Assembly (NCBI GenBank): GCA_022385755.1
Contig: MU278359.1
Location: 687,859-751,858 of the forward strand
DNA from: Trametopsis cervina
Taxonomy: Eukaryota > Basidiomycota > Agaricomycetes > Polyporales > Irpicaceae
Direction of reading: 5' to 3'
DNA length: 64,000 nt
Part shown: piece after piece, positions 1 to 12,388 of the stretch
How positions within the stretch are numbered: the first letter of the stretch is position 1
Layout: each line of letters opens with the position of its first letter
Program-made: the position numbers and the translations under genes
The notes under the pieces: generated by a model
What the model saw: the letters and a program-made list of their open reading frames with translations, nothing else
Told to the model about the DNA's origin: nothing
The model's database searches: none

Positions 1-394
1 TAGCATAACAAGGATTTCAAAGAACGACCATCTCGGCTGTGATGAGCCCACGCTAAATGATGCTCAATCTACCTTGCGATTTGAGCTCGTTCGAATGATC
101 GACGCGCACGCGACACCACGTGCGCGTTCTCGATCACTTTCGGAAGCGCACAGACGCGTTCAACGCTGTCCACAACTTTAACGCGACATTGCGTGGCCAC
201 CGACGCGTTTGCATTATCCCAGCGTGTCTTCCTCGCTTCGGCTCATATTGCATGCTAAGTCTGTCGGCTAGATATGGCACGTTTCAAGATATTGAGCCGT
301 GAGTAATCTTTCGCGCTGCACAATAATGAGGAGATGTACTGAAGGTGCATGCATTTAGCTTTGGAACGTCGGACTGCAGAAATCAAGCGATCCT
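1..394. other. Left-edge non-coding stretch
   Basis: No recognisable gene. A CTGCAG at 374-379 directly precedes sequence that is in frame with the ATG at 395, so an upstream exon of the next gene could lie here or beyond the window edge. Nothing else can be supported. Confidence 0.4.
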
Positions 395-1711
395 ATGAGC
401 ACAAACTCGAAGAGGCCAAGAGGAAATACGGTCGACACTGCGGTAAGACTCAATTATGCTACTCAAGTGACCGGCAGTACTTACCCGCAGTATACAGCAA
501 AATGTGAGGCGAGCCTGGCCTCAGAGAAGGAAATTGGGAGGGGTCGCACATTAATAAAGGTGAAACACGCGTTGGAACGTTTGCGTCCTCACGAAGACAC
601 CGATTGGACGTCGGACGACACGGAGAAAGTGGCAGAAGACGATGCGAAGAAGGCCCATTTTACTCGTACCGTCTCGACTAGCAGTTCATCGAGCTGTGTG
701 GCCTCTGAACATGGAGAGGACTTGTCAGAAGGAGAAGATCTCGAGAACATGGATATATCAGACACGGAACCTGAAGCCAGCCCTTCAACTACAGTAACGC
801 CCCAGACCACCCCAGATCGCTCTCAGACACCGGCCACCGAGGACACGCATGTGGCGAGGGTCAAGAAAGATCTTTCTAAGGCGCTCAATGCGGCTTCGGA
901 GGATAAAGATTTTGACGAGGGCGTTGAGGTAGATATCGAAGAGGAACAGATAGAATATGACGATGAGGAGGATGACGACTACGAAGAGAGTGACGGGGAA
1001 GATGAAGGCACAGTACCCAGCGACCCAAGCGATGAAGACGCTGAGCTAGGGGAGGAAGACGAGGAATTCGCTTATCTGCGACATATGACACGGCCGACAC
1101 TGGAACGAATCTTGCAGCGTCTTCTTCAGCCTCCACACAGCCCACAAACACGCAGAGCGGTTCAGTCATTAATCCAGGAAAACATACCGGGGACGGTGGC
1201 GGCATACGATACTTCAGTACGTATCAAGGTCAACGAGACGTTTACTGCCATGGTACAAGAGATGCAAGAGGAGCACACCAGCATCACGTCGGATGACTTT
1301 GCGGACGTCATGGCCCGTTTCTTGCGGAACGAGGTCAAAGTCTTGCAGTCGTTCCCGGGCAGCAACAAAGCGACCTTCGAACTGATCTTGTACATTGCGG
1401 AACACAGTTTTGGCGATCTCGACTCGGACGACCGACCCGGCTTTGGTGAAAGGACAGAGTTCGACAATGCGGCTGACAGAGCATTGCTTTATGTTGCAGA
1501 GAAACGCCTCGAGGAAGAAGGGGCCGCGTTCCGAGCAGCCATTCCGGGCTATCTCGAAACAATCCGCTCGCAGGCCATGTATCTCTATCGTCATGACAGA
1601 CATCCGAGGACATGGTTTCCGGCTTCGATCGCATTCCTTCATGGATCCTTGCAGGTAAACTCTCGCAGGAAGATCGGCCGTCTTCGCAGTGAAACCCGGT
1701 ACGTGCACTAG
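395..1711 (+). CDS. Hypothetical acidic protein, 438 aa (ends uncertain)
   Basis: I do not recognise this protein. The first ~230 residues are low-complexity: Ser/Thr-rich stretches, then a run of Asp/Glu around residues 170-225, suggesting a disordered acidic region. From about residue 230 to the end the sequence is mixed and probably helical, and looks like a folded domain of unknown family. Both ends are uncertain. At the 5' end the frame stays open upstream of the ATG and is preceded by a possible acceptor (CTGCAG), so this ATG may be internal to a larger gene. At the 3' end a GTAAAC at 1655 and a GTACGT at 1700 could be donors for a further exon after 1711. An uninterrupted 1.3 kb frame with biased acidic composition supports real coding. 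Confidence 0.6.
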   Translation: MSTNSKRPRGNTVDTAVRLNYATQVTGSTYPQYTAKCEASLASEKEIGRGRTLIKVKHALERLRPHEDTDWTSDDTEKVAEDDAKKAHFTRTVSTSSSSSCVASEHGEDLSEGEDLENMDISDTEPEASPSTTVTPQTTPDRSQTPATEDTHVARVKKDLSKALNAASEDKDFDEGVEVDIEEEQIEYDDEEDDDYEESDGEDEGTVPSDPSDEDAELGEEDEEFAYLRHMTRPTLERILQRLLQPPHSPQTRRAVQSLIQENIPGTVAAYDTSVRIKVNETFTAMVQEMQEEHTSITSDDFADVMARFLRNEVKVLQSFPGSNKATFELILYIAEHSFGDLDSDDRPGFGERTEFDNAADRALLYVAEKRLEEEGAAFRAAIPGYLETIRSQAMYLYRHDRHPRTWFPASIAFLHGSLQVNSRRKIGRLRSETRYVH

Positions 1712-2409
1712 CGATCTTTCGGAACCGGAACTACTTCAGCTGACTGCATTGTTTACAGGACAGCCAGTCCGTTCCGCCTTCAGAGAGTTGAGGAATGAAG
1801 GTGCTCCCACTTCTCGTATATTTCTCCCTCATACTAGCCCCAATACTCACCGAATCTCATCGTTATTTTTGTATTGTTACCCTCAAAACAAATGTTGTAA
1901 CGCGATTTCTTGCTTGCTTCTATAATCATCTTAACGCTTTTTGTAGTACCTAGGTTATCTCTCCCTATTCGTATACCCTAACATAGCTCTATCTGTAAGT
2001 GCATCGGAACCACATTCATATAACATCTCAATCTTCTTTCTTTCCACATTTCCGTCGAACTTGGCCGAAATGAAAACGAGATGTCAAACCGTTGAGTATT
2101 TCTGTAGCAACACGAACCATAACATTTGCAAGACTGATTGCGCTGACATCTACGTCAAGCTTGTGTAGGTACAGCCTTAAACCCTACGTAGCTACTTCTC
2201 TTGCCTCGAGGGTCAGTTTCTTATCCTCCAGTATGGTTTATCAGGGTTAGGGATATACAGGATCATCAGATGAAACCTGTTAGGCCCCGAACCGCGGAGT
2301 CGTACTGCCAAGCCCCGCGGCCTTTACACCCTCTCCTGCGGTACTTGCCAACGCTCCCTTGTCCCACTCGTCGCCTCCGCCTGGATGAATGTCAACTCTG
2401 AGCGTATGA
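1712..2409. other. Intergenic, 3' flanks of two genes
   Basis: AT-rich sequence between an upstream plus-strand gene and a downstream minus-strand gene, so both genes end here. It probably holds two 3' untranslated regions. A possible last exon of the upstream gene may start after the TTTACAG at 1752-1758. I see nothing else. Confidence 0.4.
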
Positions 2410-5155
2410 TCATCTGTCCCGGGATACGAGGTCCACGTTTGCATCGACCTGATGTCCACCTGCAAGCGCCTCCAAGCTGTTGCGATTATCAAGCCCTTCC
2501 TCAGCTGGGCGAAGTACGTCCCCTCGTGGAGTAGCAATGTCGACCCACGCCCCTTCATGTTGTTGCATCGATGGACTGGCCGCGCTATCGTTGAAATTAT
2601 TCGTGTTATGTATGCGCAGGTATGGCTCGATGTCTTTTGCAGCCGCCTCTCTCGCCGCGGGGGTCATCTCTTTCAAACGCCGCACTCTCCAGTGTCGCAT
2701 ACCGCGTGTGGAAAGGTCCATGAGTATCAGGTAGAAGCCGTCGGGGATAGGAGACTCGTCTGCCTGGAATGTCATGCGCCACATCAAGTACTTCTCGTTG
2801 TCATTCCGATCAGGGTACTCGCTCGGTGCATCCACACCCGAAAGCCAGACGGAGCACCAGTATACCTTCTTGGCAGCTTCATTTACTTCATTTTCAAGCA
2901 TCGGGGAAGCCAGGACCAATTGAGATAATGCCGCAAAGATGCCGCGCCAGCCTTCGACCAAGGCTGTACCTTTGATCTCGCTCTTGACGTTCCACAACGC
3001 CTCTGCGAAGTGTTTGCACACTTGTAGCACAGACGGCTTACTCAGCCGACTGGAGCGATCTGCTAGGATAGATTCAATGGCCGCCTTGAAGCGAGACAGA
3101 ACTTACGAAGTAGATGGGTCAGATCAGACATGACATCGACAGATGAATCCACTTACGCTCAACGTCCGTTCCGAACTCCCCATAATGTAGATAATAGGGC
3201 AACGAATCCGGATAAAACTTGATGAGCGACGTGAGCAGTTTCTGCACTACAACATCCGACTTCGACAATGCAGTTATGCGCCAGATAGTTGGGATACTGA
3301 CACTGAATCCTTGAGGCTGGACAGCAATTAACTTGATGACGAGTGACAGAACATTGTGCTGAGCATCCGACCACTCGCCGCCTGGGGTTAAAGTGTTATC
3401 GTATAGCAGGTTCGTGAAGAATAAGACCGTATCTCCGAGCGATTCCCCATTTAACACCTTCCTCCACGGAGCATATTGATGGTCAGACTCAAAGAAGTCC
3501 GTGAGGTGAAGCTTCCAAAAGTAGGGCTCAATGACAGCCGTAATCCGAGTGAGGCACTGAGCCAGGTCCGATTTCGTCTCTTGGCACCCTCGACATGTGA
3601 GGTGTAGCAATAATTTCAGTACTGCGGCAGAGGGCGTGGAGAGGGCAACTTCAACAAAGGGTTGAGGGTTCTCACTGAAAGCGGTTCGAAGGTGAGGAGA
3701 CAACTTCTCAGCTCCGTGGCGCATCCCGACGGACAAGTAAAGCCCTGCTGTCCAACAAGCTATGCGGCGCGATTGAGAGGCTTCCACTGGCAGAGACAGC
3801 GCGCCACTGAGAGGAAGATGCTGGTGTAGGATAAGCTCTATCGAGTCCAGTGCACGGGGAGTTGCCATGCTACAGTCTATGACCTGGGGTTCGCTTTCAA
3901 AGTCGCCTTCCCACTGGATTCGGTGTTGGAGAATCTCCAGCAAAAACCTGATGATGTCTTGCGGAGGGGCCTTGCTCTGTTGGAGCGCTTCGACCATTGC
4001 CGTCCCAACGATTTCGTCGTTTCCTTGCAGCTCATCGGCATCCGCCATGATCTCGAGATCTCCCGCTTCATGGTTTGCTGCTGTCACTTCATCGTACGGC
4101 TGACTTGGTATAATGAGTCGGTCGAAGTGCTGGCTGATCCAACCATAGACAACTCTGGCTATACGGCCACGAAATGAGGAATTCCAGTTCCAATGAACAT
4201 TCGCGACGCGCTGTAACAAGTTCTTCCAGAAGGCAATCCGTGCGGTACGTAGCATAGAGCGTATTGCCACTACGAGCGAATCGAGCGCAGGTGTCTTGTA
4301 TGGACAATGGGCCGAGAAAAGGGGGGATGCAGTGACAAACAAGAAGATGAATGCCCAGCCTGCGACGAGAGGTAGCGTTGTGTTCCTAACGCTTGAGTGC
4401 AGTTCCGCGGTGTAATAGCAAAGGCCAAGAAAGAAGAGTCCAAGCGCAAGTTGCAGGAGAAGAGGCAGGCATGCGGCTATAGTTAGCACCTTCCAGGTCT
4501 CCAGACCGCTCCGCCGGAATTTGCGTATACGAAGACGGCCTTGAGGAAACGACGTAACAAACTTCGTGTATTCGCGAAGCCATTGTTTTACGAGGATTCC
4601 GAACGAAGCAGTGGCAAGGCTGATTACTAGACTTGCGTTCCAAAGATTGTTGATGCGGATGGCATTGGCTGTTGGCTCGAACTGCGTAAATGAGAGCGGC
4701 GCGGGGGACGTGCTGTGGATAAAATCGCCTTGGACGGTGTAGTTCGCGTTCTGAGCTGACATCTGTCTCAGTGTGGTTAACGTCGCTGCTGGTATGTCTT
4801 CTTGAAGGAGAGCAACAGCAATATCGACGAACGCCGACAGGACAGCAGAGAACAGACCAATCTCAGAATGTGTCAGTGCACAATCAAAACGAGTAGTACT
4901 GCTACTCACGAAGACTAGGAGTGTGTCTATATCATTCTTCACAGCTTCAATCTGCTCCCTGTCATATTCATCTACAACTTGCTGAATTACAGCCCAGCCT
5001 ACGGGTGTATCGCGACTCAGGACGTGAACGGGATTCTTTTGTGAGCCCAGGTGTGCACCTTCTGTGTCGCGGGACGTATCCGCAGAGGGACGAGAGCTAC
5101 GTTTATATCGAAACAGCCTGTGTCCCAAGGGACGCATCCGCCGCCTCAAAGCCAT
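2410..5155 (-). CDS. DUF6535-family multi-pass membrane protein, 866 aa
   Basis: Exons 5155-4910, 4861-3157, 3059-2410. The N-terminal half matches the DUF6535 pattern of Agaricomycetes. A soluble stretch (WAVIQQVVDEYDREQ) is followed by a membrane segment beginning DTLLVF-IGLFSAVLSAF, and then by the hallmark NxLW...KQWLREY. Two further hydrophobic segments follow (about residues 200-265). The long C-terminal half is soluble and helical and has no match I know. The first intron, 4862-4909 (48 nt, GTGAGT...CTGAC...GAG), is a multiple of three and stop-free. Removing it restores the family consensus LLVF-GLFSA, so I treat it as a real intron. The second intron (3060-3156) joins the C-terminal exon in frame. 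I chose the ATG at 5155 because the sequence before it is not family-like, although the frame stays open upstream. Function of the family is unknown. Confidence 0.8.
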
Positions 5156-6160
5156 ATGCAATACGAGGAGGTTTGAGGCAAAGTCGTAGTCGAGATTATG
5201 AGAGCTTTGCAACAGAGAGACAGCAAAGAGGGCTGGAACGAACACTTTCGAGTATACTAATGTGCGATTGTGGTGGTGAGGCAACAATATGAAGGATCCG
5301 GAACAGCGGTACCGGAATAGCTACATGGTATGATGCAGCGCTTCCATCAGTGCGCATTACAAGTTGGGACACAACCACAATCTGCCTGCTGCTTGTTATT
5401 GGTCGTTCTCAAAATTTGTTGAGTTCCGTTTCTCGTCATCCACAGCACGGACAGTAGTAAGTCCTGGCACTGTTCCAACAGTACTATGCTAGCGACAGCT
5501 CTCAGAGGAGAGTCGATCTGTGGTGGCGAGTGGTGAACAGTCCATCACTCACCACCTGGCAGCTGAGCATCATCCTGTTAGGTACAAGTGGACGTTAGTA
5601 ACAATTGTGGACATCACTCTACATCTGTCATGTTACTGTGGCCACCAGTACCGGTGACGGGAGGCTCGTCTATTACAAAGGCAAGCATGGCGATAAGGAT
5701 GCATTGGCCGTGATGAACAGGAAGCACTCAAATCGAGTTTTGTAACAATAGGTCGTTAGCTTTCCAACAACCACAAGACGGGTGTGCATACCACAGCACA
5801 TACTCAAAGCACAACAAGACTGAGAGAGAGAGAAGTAGAAACTGTCGCTCAGCATTGCGTACTGTGGCGTTGCACAAACGCCACTCGTCTCTGGAGATGA
5901 GCGTGGCGGTCTCAAAGCCATGGATGGGTTGCGTCAGAATACAACACAGCAGCAAGACCTCACAAATGAAGACAAAAGATTGTCGTTGAGATGGATGCAC
6001 AGATGAAAGAAACTGAACTACAAGCCCGCGCCTACTTCCTGAAGGGGCCAGCCACAGGCGGGCCGCCCAACTGCCGTCCATCGTGGCGCAAGCCGAGAAT
6101 CGCAGTATATACGGTCATCACAACCGTACCCCTTTCACCAACCTCTCACTCTCGAACTGC
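5156..6160. other. Divergent intergenic region
   Basis: About 1 kb between the DUF6535 gene (minus) and the Mam3-like gene (plus), so it should contain both promoters. A GAGAGAGAG run lies near 5821-5833 and a TATA-like site lies close to the plus-strand gene. No convincing ORF was seen. Confidence 0.5.
6106..6111 (+). promoter_or_regulatory. TATA-like element of the Mam3-like gene
   Basis: TATATA about 50 nt upstream of the chosen ATG at 6161. Position and sequence suit a core promoter; no experimental support. It also argues against translation starting further upstream. Confidence 0.4.
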
Positions 6161-8764
6161 ATGGTGCCCACTCCGATCTACCTACGCTCTCGCTCGCCAG
6201 GCCTACTATATAGTCTCGCTTCGCTGATAGTCCACCATGTGCCCAAGCTCGTTTCTCGTGCTCTGTATGGAGAGACCGCTACCGTAACGGCCACGAACAC
6301 CTTCGCAAAGCGAGGCGAGAAACACGACACCAAGTTCATCGTCTTCGCATGCTTAATTCCTATTCTCGTCCTTGCCTCTGGCCTGTTTGCTGGACTTACG
6401 CTGGGATACATGAGTCTCGACGAGACACAGCTACATGTCTTGAGCATCAGCGGCACTCCGTGAGTCGTCGTTCTTTCCTCCCAGTCTGTGGCCCAGAGAC
6501 GCTACGGCAAGCATGCACCTCCAACGGCTTCGCGCTGTTGATGTCATTGGCTTGAGGCACGCGACCATATTGGCCATCGCATTACCTCATTCCCACACTG
6601 CGTCACTGGGCGGCCAACGGGGAACAAACCTTCGCTGACCAAAATGATTTACAGTAAACAAAAAGAATATGCGCGGAAGATTGAACCCATTCGGAAGAAT
6701 GGACATCTGTTGCTCATCACGCTCATCCTTGCCAACATGATTGTCAACGAGACACTCCCTGTCATTTCCGATCCTGTACTCGGAGGCGGTGCACAGAGTG
6801 TCGTTGTCAGCACAGTGCTGATCGTTATGTGAGCTCGTCCTAGCTTGAAGCCGCCGCAACGAAGAGACTCATGTGCTTCTGCAGCTTCTCAGAGATCATC
6901 CCTCAGTCGTTGTGTACCCGTTACGGTTTGGCTATCGGCGCCAATATGGCCTGGCTCGTGCGTATTCTGATTCTGTGTATGGTGAGTGCGCTATTTGTTT
7001 GCTTTCAATTATACGCTAATACTCTCTTCAGGGGGTTGTATCCTGGCCTGTGGCGAAGCTCCTCGAATGGCTCCTTGGGTCGCATCACGGAATCATGTAT
7101 CGCCGAGCCGAACTCAAAGAGCTCATTGCGATGCATGCAAATACCGGCCTACTCGGTGGTGATCTGAAGAGCGACACGGTCACTATCATTGGCGCAACGC
7201 TTGACCTTCAAGAGAAGGTGGTTCGACAAGCCATGACGCCGATCGATAAAGTGTTCATGCTTAATATCAATTGCAATCTGGACACGGAGACGATGCGCAA
7301 AATCTCAGACACAGGCCATTCGCGGGTTCCAGTATACGAAGAGGTTGATGTTGCAGTTTTGAACGACGACGGCGACTCAACAACGAAAGGCGGTGAGATG
7401 GTCAAAGCCAAGAAGATCGTCGGTCTGCTTCTGGTAAAGCAATGTCTCATGCTCGATCCCAAGGGTAAGTTTCTTCATATGCACGGGATTGCTCATACTG
7501 ATAAGGAGTGTGTATCTCAGAGGCTACACCATTGCGTACGTTGCAACTTCATCGTCATGTTTCTGTGCCGAACAACATGTCCCTTCTCCACATTCTGGAC
7601 CGCTTCCAAGAAGGACGTTCACATATGGCCATCGTATCTCGTTTCAGTGAAGAAAAGGCCATGAGCGTCAAGCAGGAAGTGAAGAAGGGCTTAACACAAC
7701 GTTTGATGGCTCGTGTTGGTATGGGAGACAGCGACTCAGATAGTGACAGCGAGACAGATAGTGAAGTCGACGTTGACGGCGGGAGTGGTGCAGAAAGCGC
7801 TCAAGGGAGTGAGAAGAAAAAGAACAAGTGGAGGAACAGCTTCAAAAAGAAGAAGAATCCTGCGGCCGACATCGAGAAAGGCGAAGAGGCACATGAGACG
7901 TCTGTGGATGCCAAGGAAACTTCTGGTACCCTCGCCCGTGAACCTACATTACCCCAGAGTACGTGGGCCAGGTTGCTGGCTGGAGGTCGCGAGCAGGCTA
8001 TGCCTGACGATGCAGTTCTGGCTAAAGAGGACGCGAAGGACGTGAGTGTAGCTCTTCATCTTGAGCTCGAATTATACTAAGCGATGTCTAGCTTCTACGT
8101 GGGTTCGACGCGAACGTCGCGCCGGTGGGCATTATTACTCTCGAAGATGTACTAGAAGGTAACCTTCATTCTTTCGTTATGCATTCATGATTTGTTTAAC
8201 AGACGTTGTATTGCAGAGCTTATAGGTGAGGAAATCTATGATGAGTTCGATGCTGAGGGACAGTCCAACCTCAAGGCCTACGTGGCTCCCAAGTCGCTGA
8301 AAGCCAGAGGCCGTGACCGTGAACGCCACAAGTTCGGTGTGGTGCCCTCTGAGGACTCCACCGCGGTGAACGATCGTTCTGCTCCTTCATCCGTTCCCCC
8401 TTCGCAAGCACCCTCACAAGCACCATCTCCCAAGCTTATCAACGTACCCGTGCCAGTCGACAGGCCGATTAGCCGGACAAACTCGATTGGACAGACAATG
8501 ACCAACCTCCTCCAGATACGCAGAGACCCTACACGTCGTGCGGCATCCGTCCCTCGAGGCACAGGTCTCGGCTCGCACAGGCGGGCCAATAGCCAGCCGG
8601 ATCTCGTGGGGACGAGTCTCATGCCCTCCGCGGGGATAGCAAGTACCGACCGTGTGTCCGACGTTCATGAACACGAAGACGAGGACGCACTGGGCATACC
8701 GGGGCTCCAGCTACGCACCGGCCCTGATATAGCGAGTAAGGGGAAGGGAACGAGTAACGAATAA
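6161..8764 (+). CDS. MAM3: CNNM/Mam3-type DUF21-CBS membrane protein, 712 aa
   Basis: Exons 6161-6459, 6655-6828, 6885-6981, 7032-7464, 7521-8041, 8092-8158, 8217-8764. This is the ortholog family of yeast Mam3 and animal CNNM proteins: a DUF21 (cyclin-M) membrane domain followed by a CBS pair, linked to divalent metal homeostasis, in yeast on the vacuolar membrane. The DUF21 region (about residues 55-210) shows GLFAGLTLGYMSLDE, MIVNETLPVI and FSEIIPQSL. The CBS region follows with TIIGATLDLQEKVV, MTPIDKVFML and TGHSRVPVYE. The second CBS motif is split: its start (HMAIVSRF) and its end (GIITLEDVLEELIGEEI) are separated by ~150 residues of Asp/Ser- and Lys-rich low complexity. The C-terminus is a disordered Ser/Pro/Arg tail. 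I chose 6161 because it is the first ATG in frame. The symbol is by family similarity; transported substrate is not provable from sequence. Confidence 0.9.
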
Positions 8765-9647
8765 CAATGGTTGAAGTGGGATACGGAAGCTTGATCTAGA
8801 TTATTGTGTAGAATTTTACTTGTACGTTTTATAGTACCTTACCCTCTATTAGGGTCGCTCGACGCATATACCTCCAAATATGCAAGTCTACAAGAGACAA
8901 GAGAATACTAACTTGGTCTGTCTCGTAAGCAGCAACGACCTCGTCGTCGACGATTGCTAGGACTGCACGCGTGTAAGATTATCCTACTCATTTCATTTAC
9001 TCACTTCCTTTCGTTTATCTCGAGAACGCACGAGTTTCAACTGTCTATTGAAGCAGGGAATGCATATCGAAAGGCATACATGTGAATGTTGAGATAGCAC
9101 CGACAGGAAGTCGATAGTATATCATAAGACTCGGACGGCCCAGCGCGCTGCACTCCCGGGTGCCAGCCCTGTGATGACACAACTTAGCTCCGAGATAGGC
9201 ACCGTGAGGGTGCGTGAGTACAGCTAGCTTTACGGGTATCCAAGGACACTGCCGGATAATATTTGAGATGGGTGTTACTTAGCTCCCCTTCGCTCTGCAT
9301 TTTATCGAGGTGCTGGACTGTAATGTGGTCTGAATAGCGATGTGTAAGTGGCGACAGTTATGCTGCTAACTTACCCCCAACTGTGCTAGACATGAGGTGA
9401 GCTCATAGACCCTACTCAACTTCAGCAGGTTTTCCCGTATTTGTGATACCTAGTGCACGTGATGATAGCGCCTGTGCAACTGGTTCAAGCGCTTGGTAAC
9501 TTTCAGGCAAAGCTGCCCCCAATGGCTCGAGCGTAATTCCCTCATTTATGTCTATCTCTTCTCTTCCTCTTACCTCTCATTCCTTTGAAGCGCTCTCTAC
9601 TTAAAGTTGTCTACAGCTGAAGCCTTCGCTGCCGGAAACGCAAGCAC
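8765..9647. other. Intergenic, tandem genes
   Basis: Between the end of the Mam3-like gene and the start of the PDK1-type kinase; it should hold the first gene's 3' region and the kinase promoter. Pyrimidine-rich tracts (CTCTTCTCTTCCTCTTACC) lie at about 9550-9570, shortly upstream of the ATG, as is common in fungal promoters. No gene seen. Confidence 0.5.
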
Positions 9648-12388
9648 ATGTTAGAAGTCCAGGTTTCCCCGGGCAGTAGCCCAGCGGGTGAACCAACCCT
9701 TGCGGACTTAAGCAGAAATGCATCGGTCATCTCGTCCTCGTCTGACTCTAGTTCTACGTCGGATTTGACGGTACATACCCCCGTGCGACCTCGACCTATA
9801 CGCACTTTCTCTTCGCCACAGCGACCGCTACGCTCTCGGAGTCCAGGTTCACCACGAACACCCCGGGGATCACGACCACCTGCATACCTGGCAAGGGAGC
9901 TCGGTATTGCTGCGGAGGAGGATGACCAGCCAGGGGAATTGCGAGCTCCGCAAGCGGCTGCGCCAGCGCAACCTCGATCGAGGAATAGTTCAATTAACGG
10001 CCGGATTAGTGCACAGGACTTCGACTTCGGGCGGGTCTTGGGTGAAGGGTCATATTCTACTGTGAGCTACACACATGCGTATGTATATGAGCTGCGTTGT
10101 TAAGGGTGTATAGGTGGTGCTAGCGAAGCATCGGAATACCGGGAAGGAGTACGCGATCAAGGTGCTGGACAAGGGCCATCTTAAGCGTAATAATAAGCTG
10201 GCGACTGCGCTGGCCGAGAAGAACACGCTTGTGAGGCTAGGCGCGGGGCACCCTGGAATAGTACATTTGCATTGGACATTTCAAGATGACTGGAGTCTAT
10301 GTGAGTTATACATATTTAGCACTACTTAATGAGCAAATTCATTTATGACGTGCTCAAGTCTTTGTGCTGGACCTTGCCAGGAACGGAGAGATCCAGTCGC
10401 GCATATCGCGACTTGGCTCTCTATCACTACCGTGCTGTCGCTATTATACAGCCCAATTGATTGATGCACTCGAATATATGCACACGAAGGATGTTATCCA
10501 CCGGTGCGTTCCTATTCTAGTAAGGTTGCCGTCCTCAAATTGACACCGCTGGCGTAGGGATCTTAAACCTGAGAATTTACTTCTGGATGACAACTTCCGC
10601 CTGAAACTTACCGATTTTGGTACTGGCAAGATTCTCAGTACGGGGGTGGAGCGGTCGAAGACTTGGGTGGGCACAGCACAATATATATCTCCCGAATTGC
10701 TGGAAAGCAGCGAGTCGAGCAGAAGGTTCGTTTAGTATAAATCAAGGCTAAGCTTATGAGTAATCGGCCATCCAGCTCGGATCTGTGGTCTCTAGGTTGC
10801 ATCATTTACCAGATGGTCTGCGGGAAGTTTGCGTTCCAAGGACTTTCAGAATATCTGACTTGGCAGAAAATCAAACAACTTGACTACAGCTTCCCGGACG
10901 GCTTTGATGAGCAGGCGAAAGACCTTGTTGAGCACCTTTTGGTAAGAGATATAAGTATGACTTTCCGCGCTTAGCATTCTCTTACGATCATCACAGGTGC
11001 GCGATCCTAGGCAACGGCTTGGCGCAGGTCCTCCTGGCAGCGCAAACGATATGCAAGCCTTGCGGTCACATCGTTTCTTCTCTACAATTGACTGGAAAAC
11101 GCTGTGGACCTCACCCGCTCCACCGCTCGAAGCTGGTATGTTGAAGAAGGAGCCTCCACCCTTGGGACGCACCAATGGAGTCAACACTTGGGAAGATGTG
11201 GGTGCTGCATGGGACGATTCAATCGATGGTCAGGATGACGATGAGATCAGTTGGGCATCGGATGGCGGCGCGGACGGGTTCAAATTTGGGAGTGTGGAAA
11301 CGACTGAAAGTGGGATGCATGCACACGAGGAGTCAGTGGGGCCTCTGGGGGAGACCCGACCGCCATTACCGTCTCCTCCACTACCTGCTCAGCAGAAGGA
11401 GACAGAGCAGAATGGACGAATGACACCTCGACCATCTAGTGCCGCAAACGGTTTGAATGGATCGGCACATACGCGCACGGGATCATCTGGCGTGCGTTTC
11501 ATAGACGTCAAGTCCGCCTTATCTCCTGAGGAGCATGACCGTCCTCAAGTCACAACAGAGGATCAGCCAGACTCGGGGACTGAAGCAGATGAAGACAGAG
11601 ACACCGTTGCTGCTACATTGGACAATATCCCGACAGCTGTGCGCACACAAGCTGTCGATGTGCCATTCATGCCAAATGGCGTCCGAGATTCATACTCTAC
11701 TGGTTCGGCAACGAGTTCGTCGGACAGTGGAAGCCCGCCTGCTGGAGAGTTAGATGCTGAGCTGAATCGCGGCCGGAATCGGTCGCAAACCCCAATACAA
11801 GGTCATGGAACGTTGCATGACGATGAAGAATGGTATGTTGCAATTATATCCTAAACGTAGGGTATTTCTGATCTCTCTGTAGGGCTACGCTCCTCATGGC
11901 AGGCGAAACCGTCATTTTCAACACGACTGTCGAGAAGAGTGCTCTCCGCAGACGGGCGAGTCGACTACTGGCGATAGCGGGCGCTCCTAGGCGGAAGCCG
12001 AGAGAACTCGTGCTCACGGACAAACGACTGATCTGCGTGAAGCATAAGCCTGGGCGGACATATCAGCTCAGTAATGAACTGTTGCTGAGATCCGACAGCC
12101 AGAAAGACTCGAAATTGACGATCACCAGTGTGGAACCGAAAGGTGAAAAAGAATTCGTGGTGCTCGCGGTGAGTATTGGTCATACATTCCCTCGTGCAGC
12201 ATGTGTCCTCATCATAGATCTTCCAGGGGACCAAATCCTACCCCTTCCTCACGTCGAGCCCCTCTCTTACTTCAATGTGGATAAAGAAAATCCGCGAAAC
12301 CATGCAGGTTGCCGATGGTCAGGCTGCACAGGACAGTGCACAATCGAGTCCCAAGTCAGCCTCACGTGCTACCGTCTCACGGACGTGA
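9648..12388 (+). CDS. PDK1-type (Pkh) Ser/Thr protein kinase with PH domain, 787 aa
   Basis: Exons 9648-10061, 10114-10300, 10359-10503, 10558-10725, 10776-10941, 10997-11832, 11883-12168, 12227-12388. This is a phosphoinositide-dependent kinase 1 homolog (yeast Pkh1/2/3, human PDPK1), which activates AGC kinases by phosphorylating their activation loops. The glycine loop LGEGSYSTV is at 131-139, the catalytic Lys is K154 (YAIKVL), the HRD Asp is D250, and DFG is 268-270. PDK1-specific motifs are DFGTGK, VGTAQYISPELL and SSDLWSLGCIIYQM. The activation-loop residue matching human Ser241 is Thr284. A ~230-residue disordered linker follows the kinase. The last two exons encode a PH-like domain (about 641-760), ending in LTSMWIKKIRETM. 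The N-terminal 120 residues are Ser/Pro-rich. All eight exons join in phase. Confidence 0.93.

Noticed and set aside
885..1708. Three minus-strand frames of 99-164 codons opposite the acidic protein
   Set aside because: They overlap one another in different frames and mirror the acidic coding strand; no independent support.
6083..6160. Upstream extension of the Mam3-like protein
   Set aside because: The frame is open but begins with GTG rather than ATG and contains the TATA-like element; the first in-frame ATG is at 6161.
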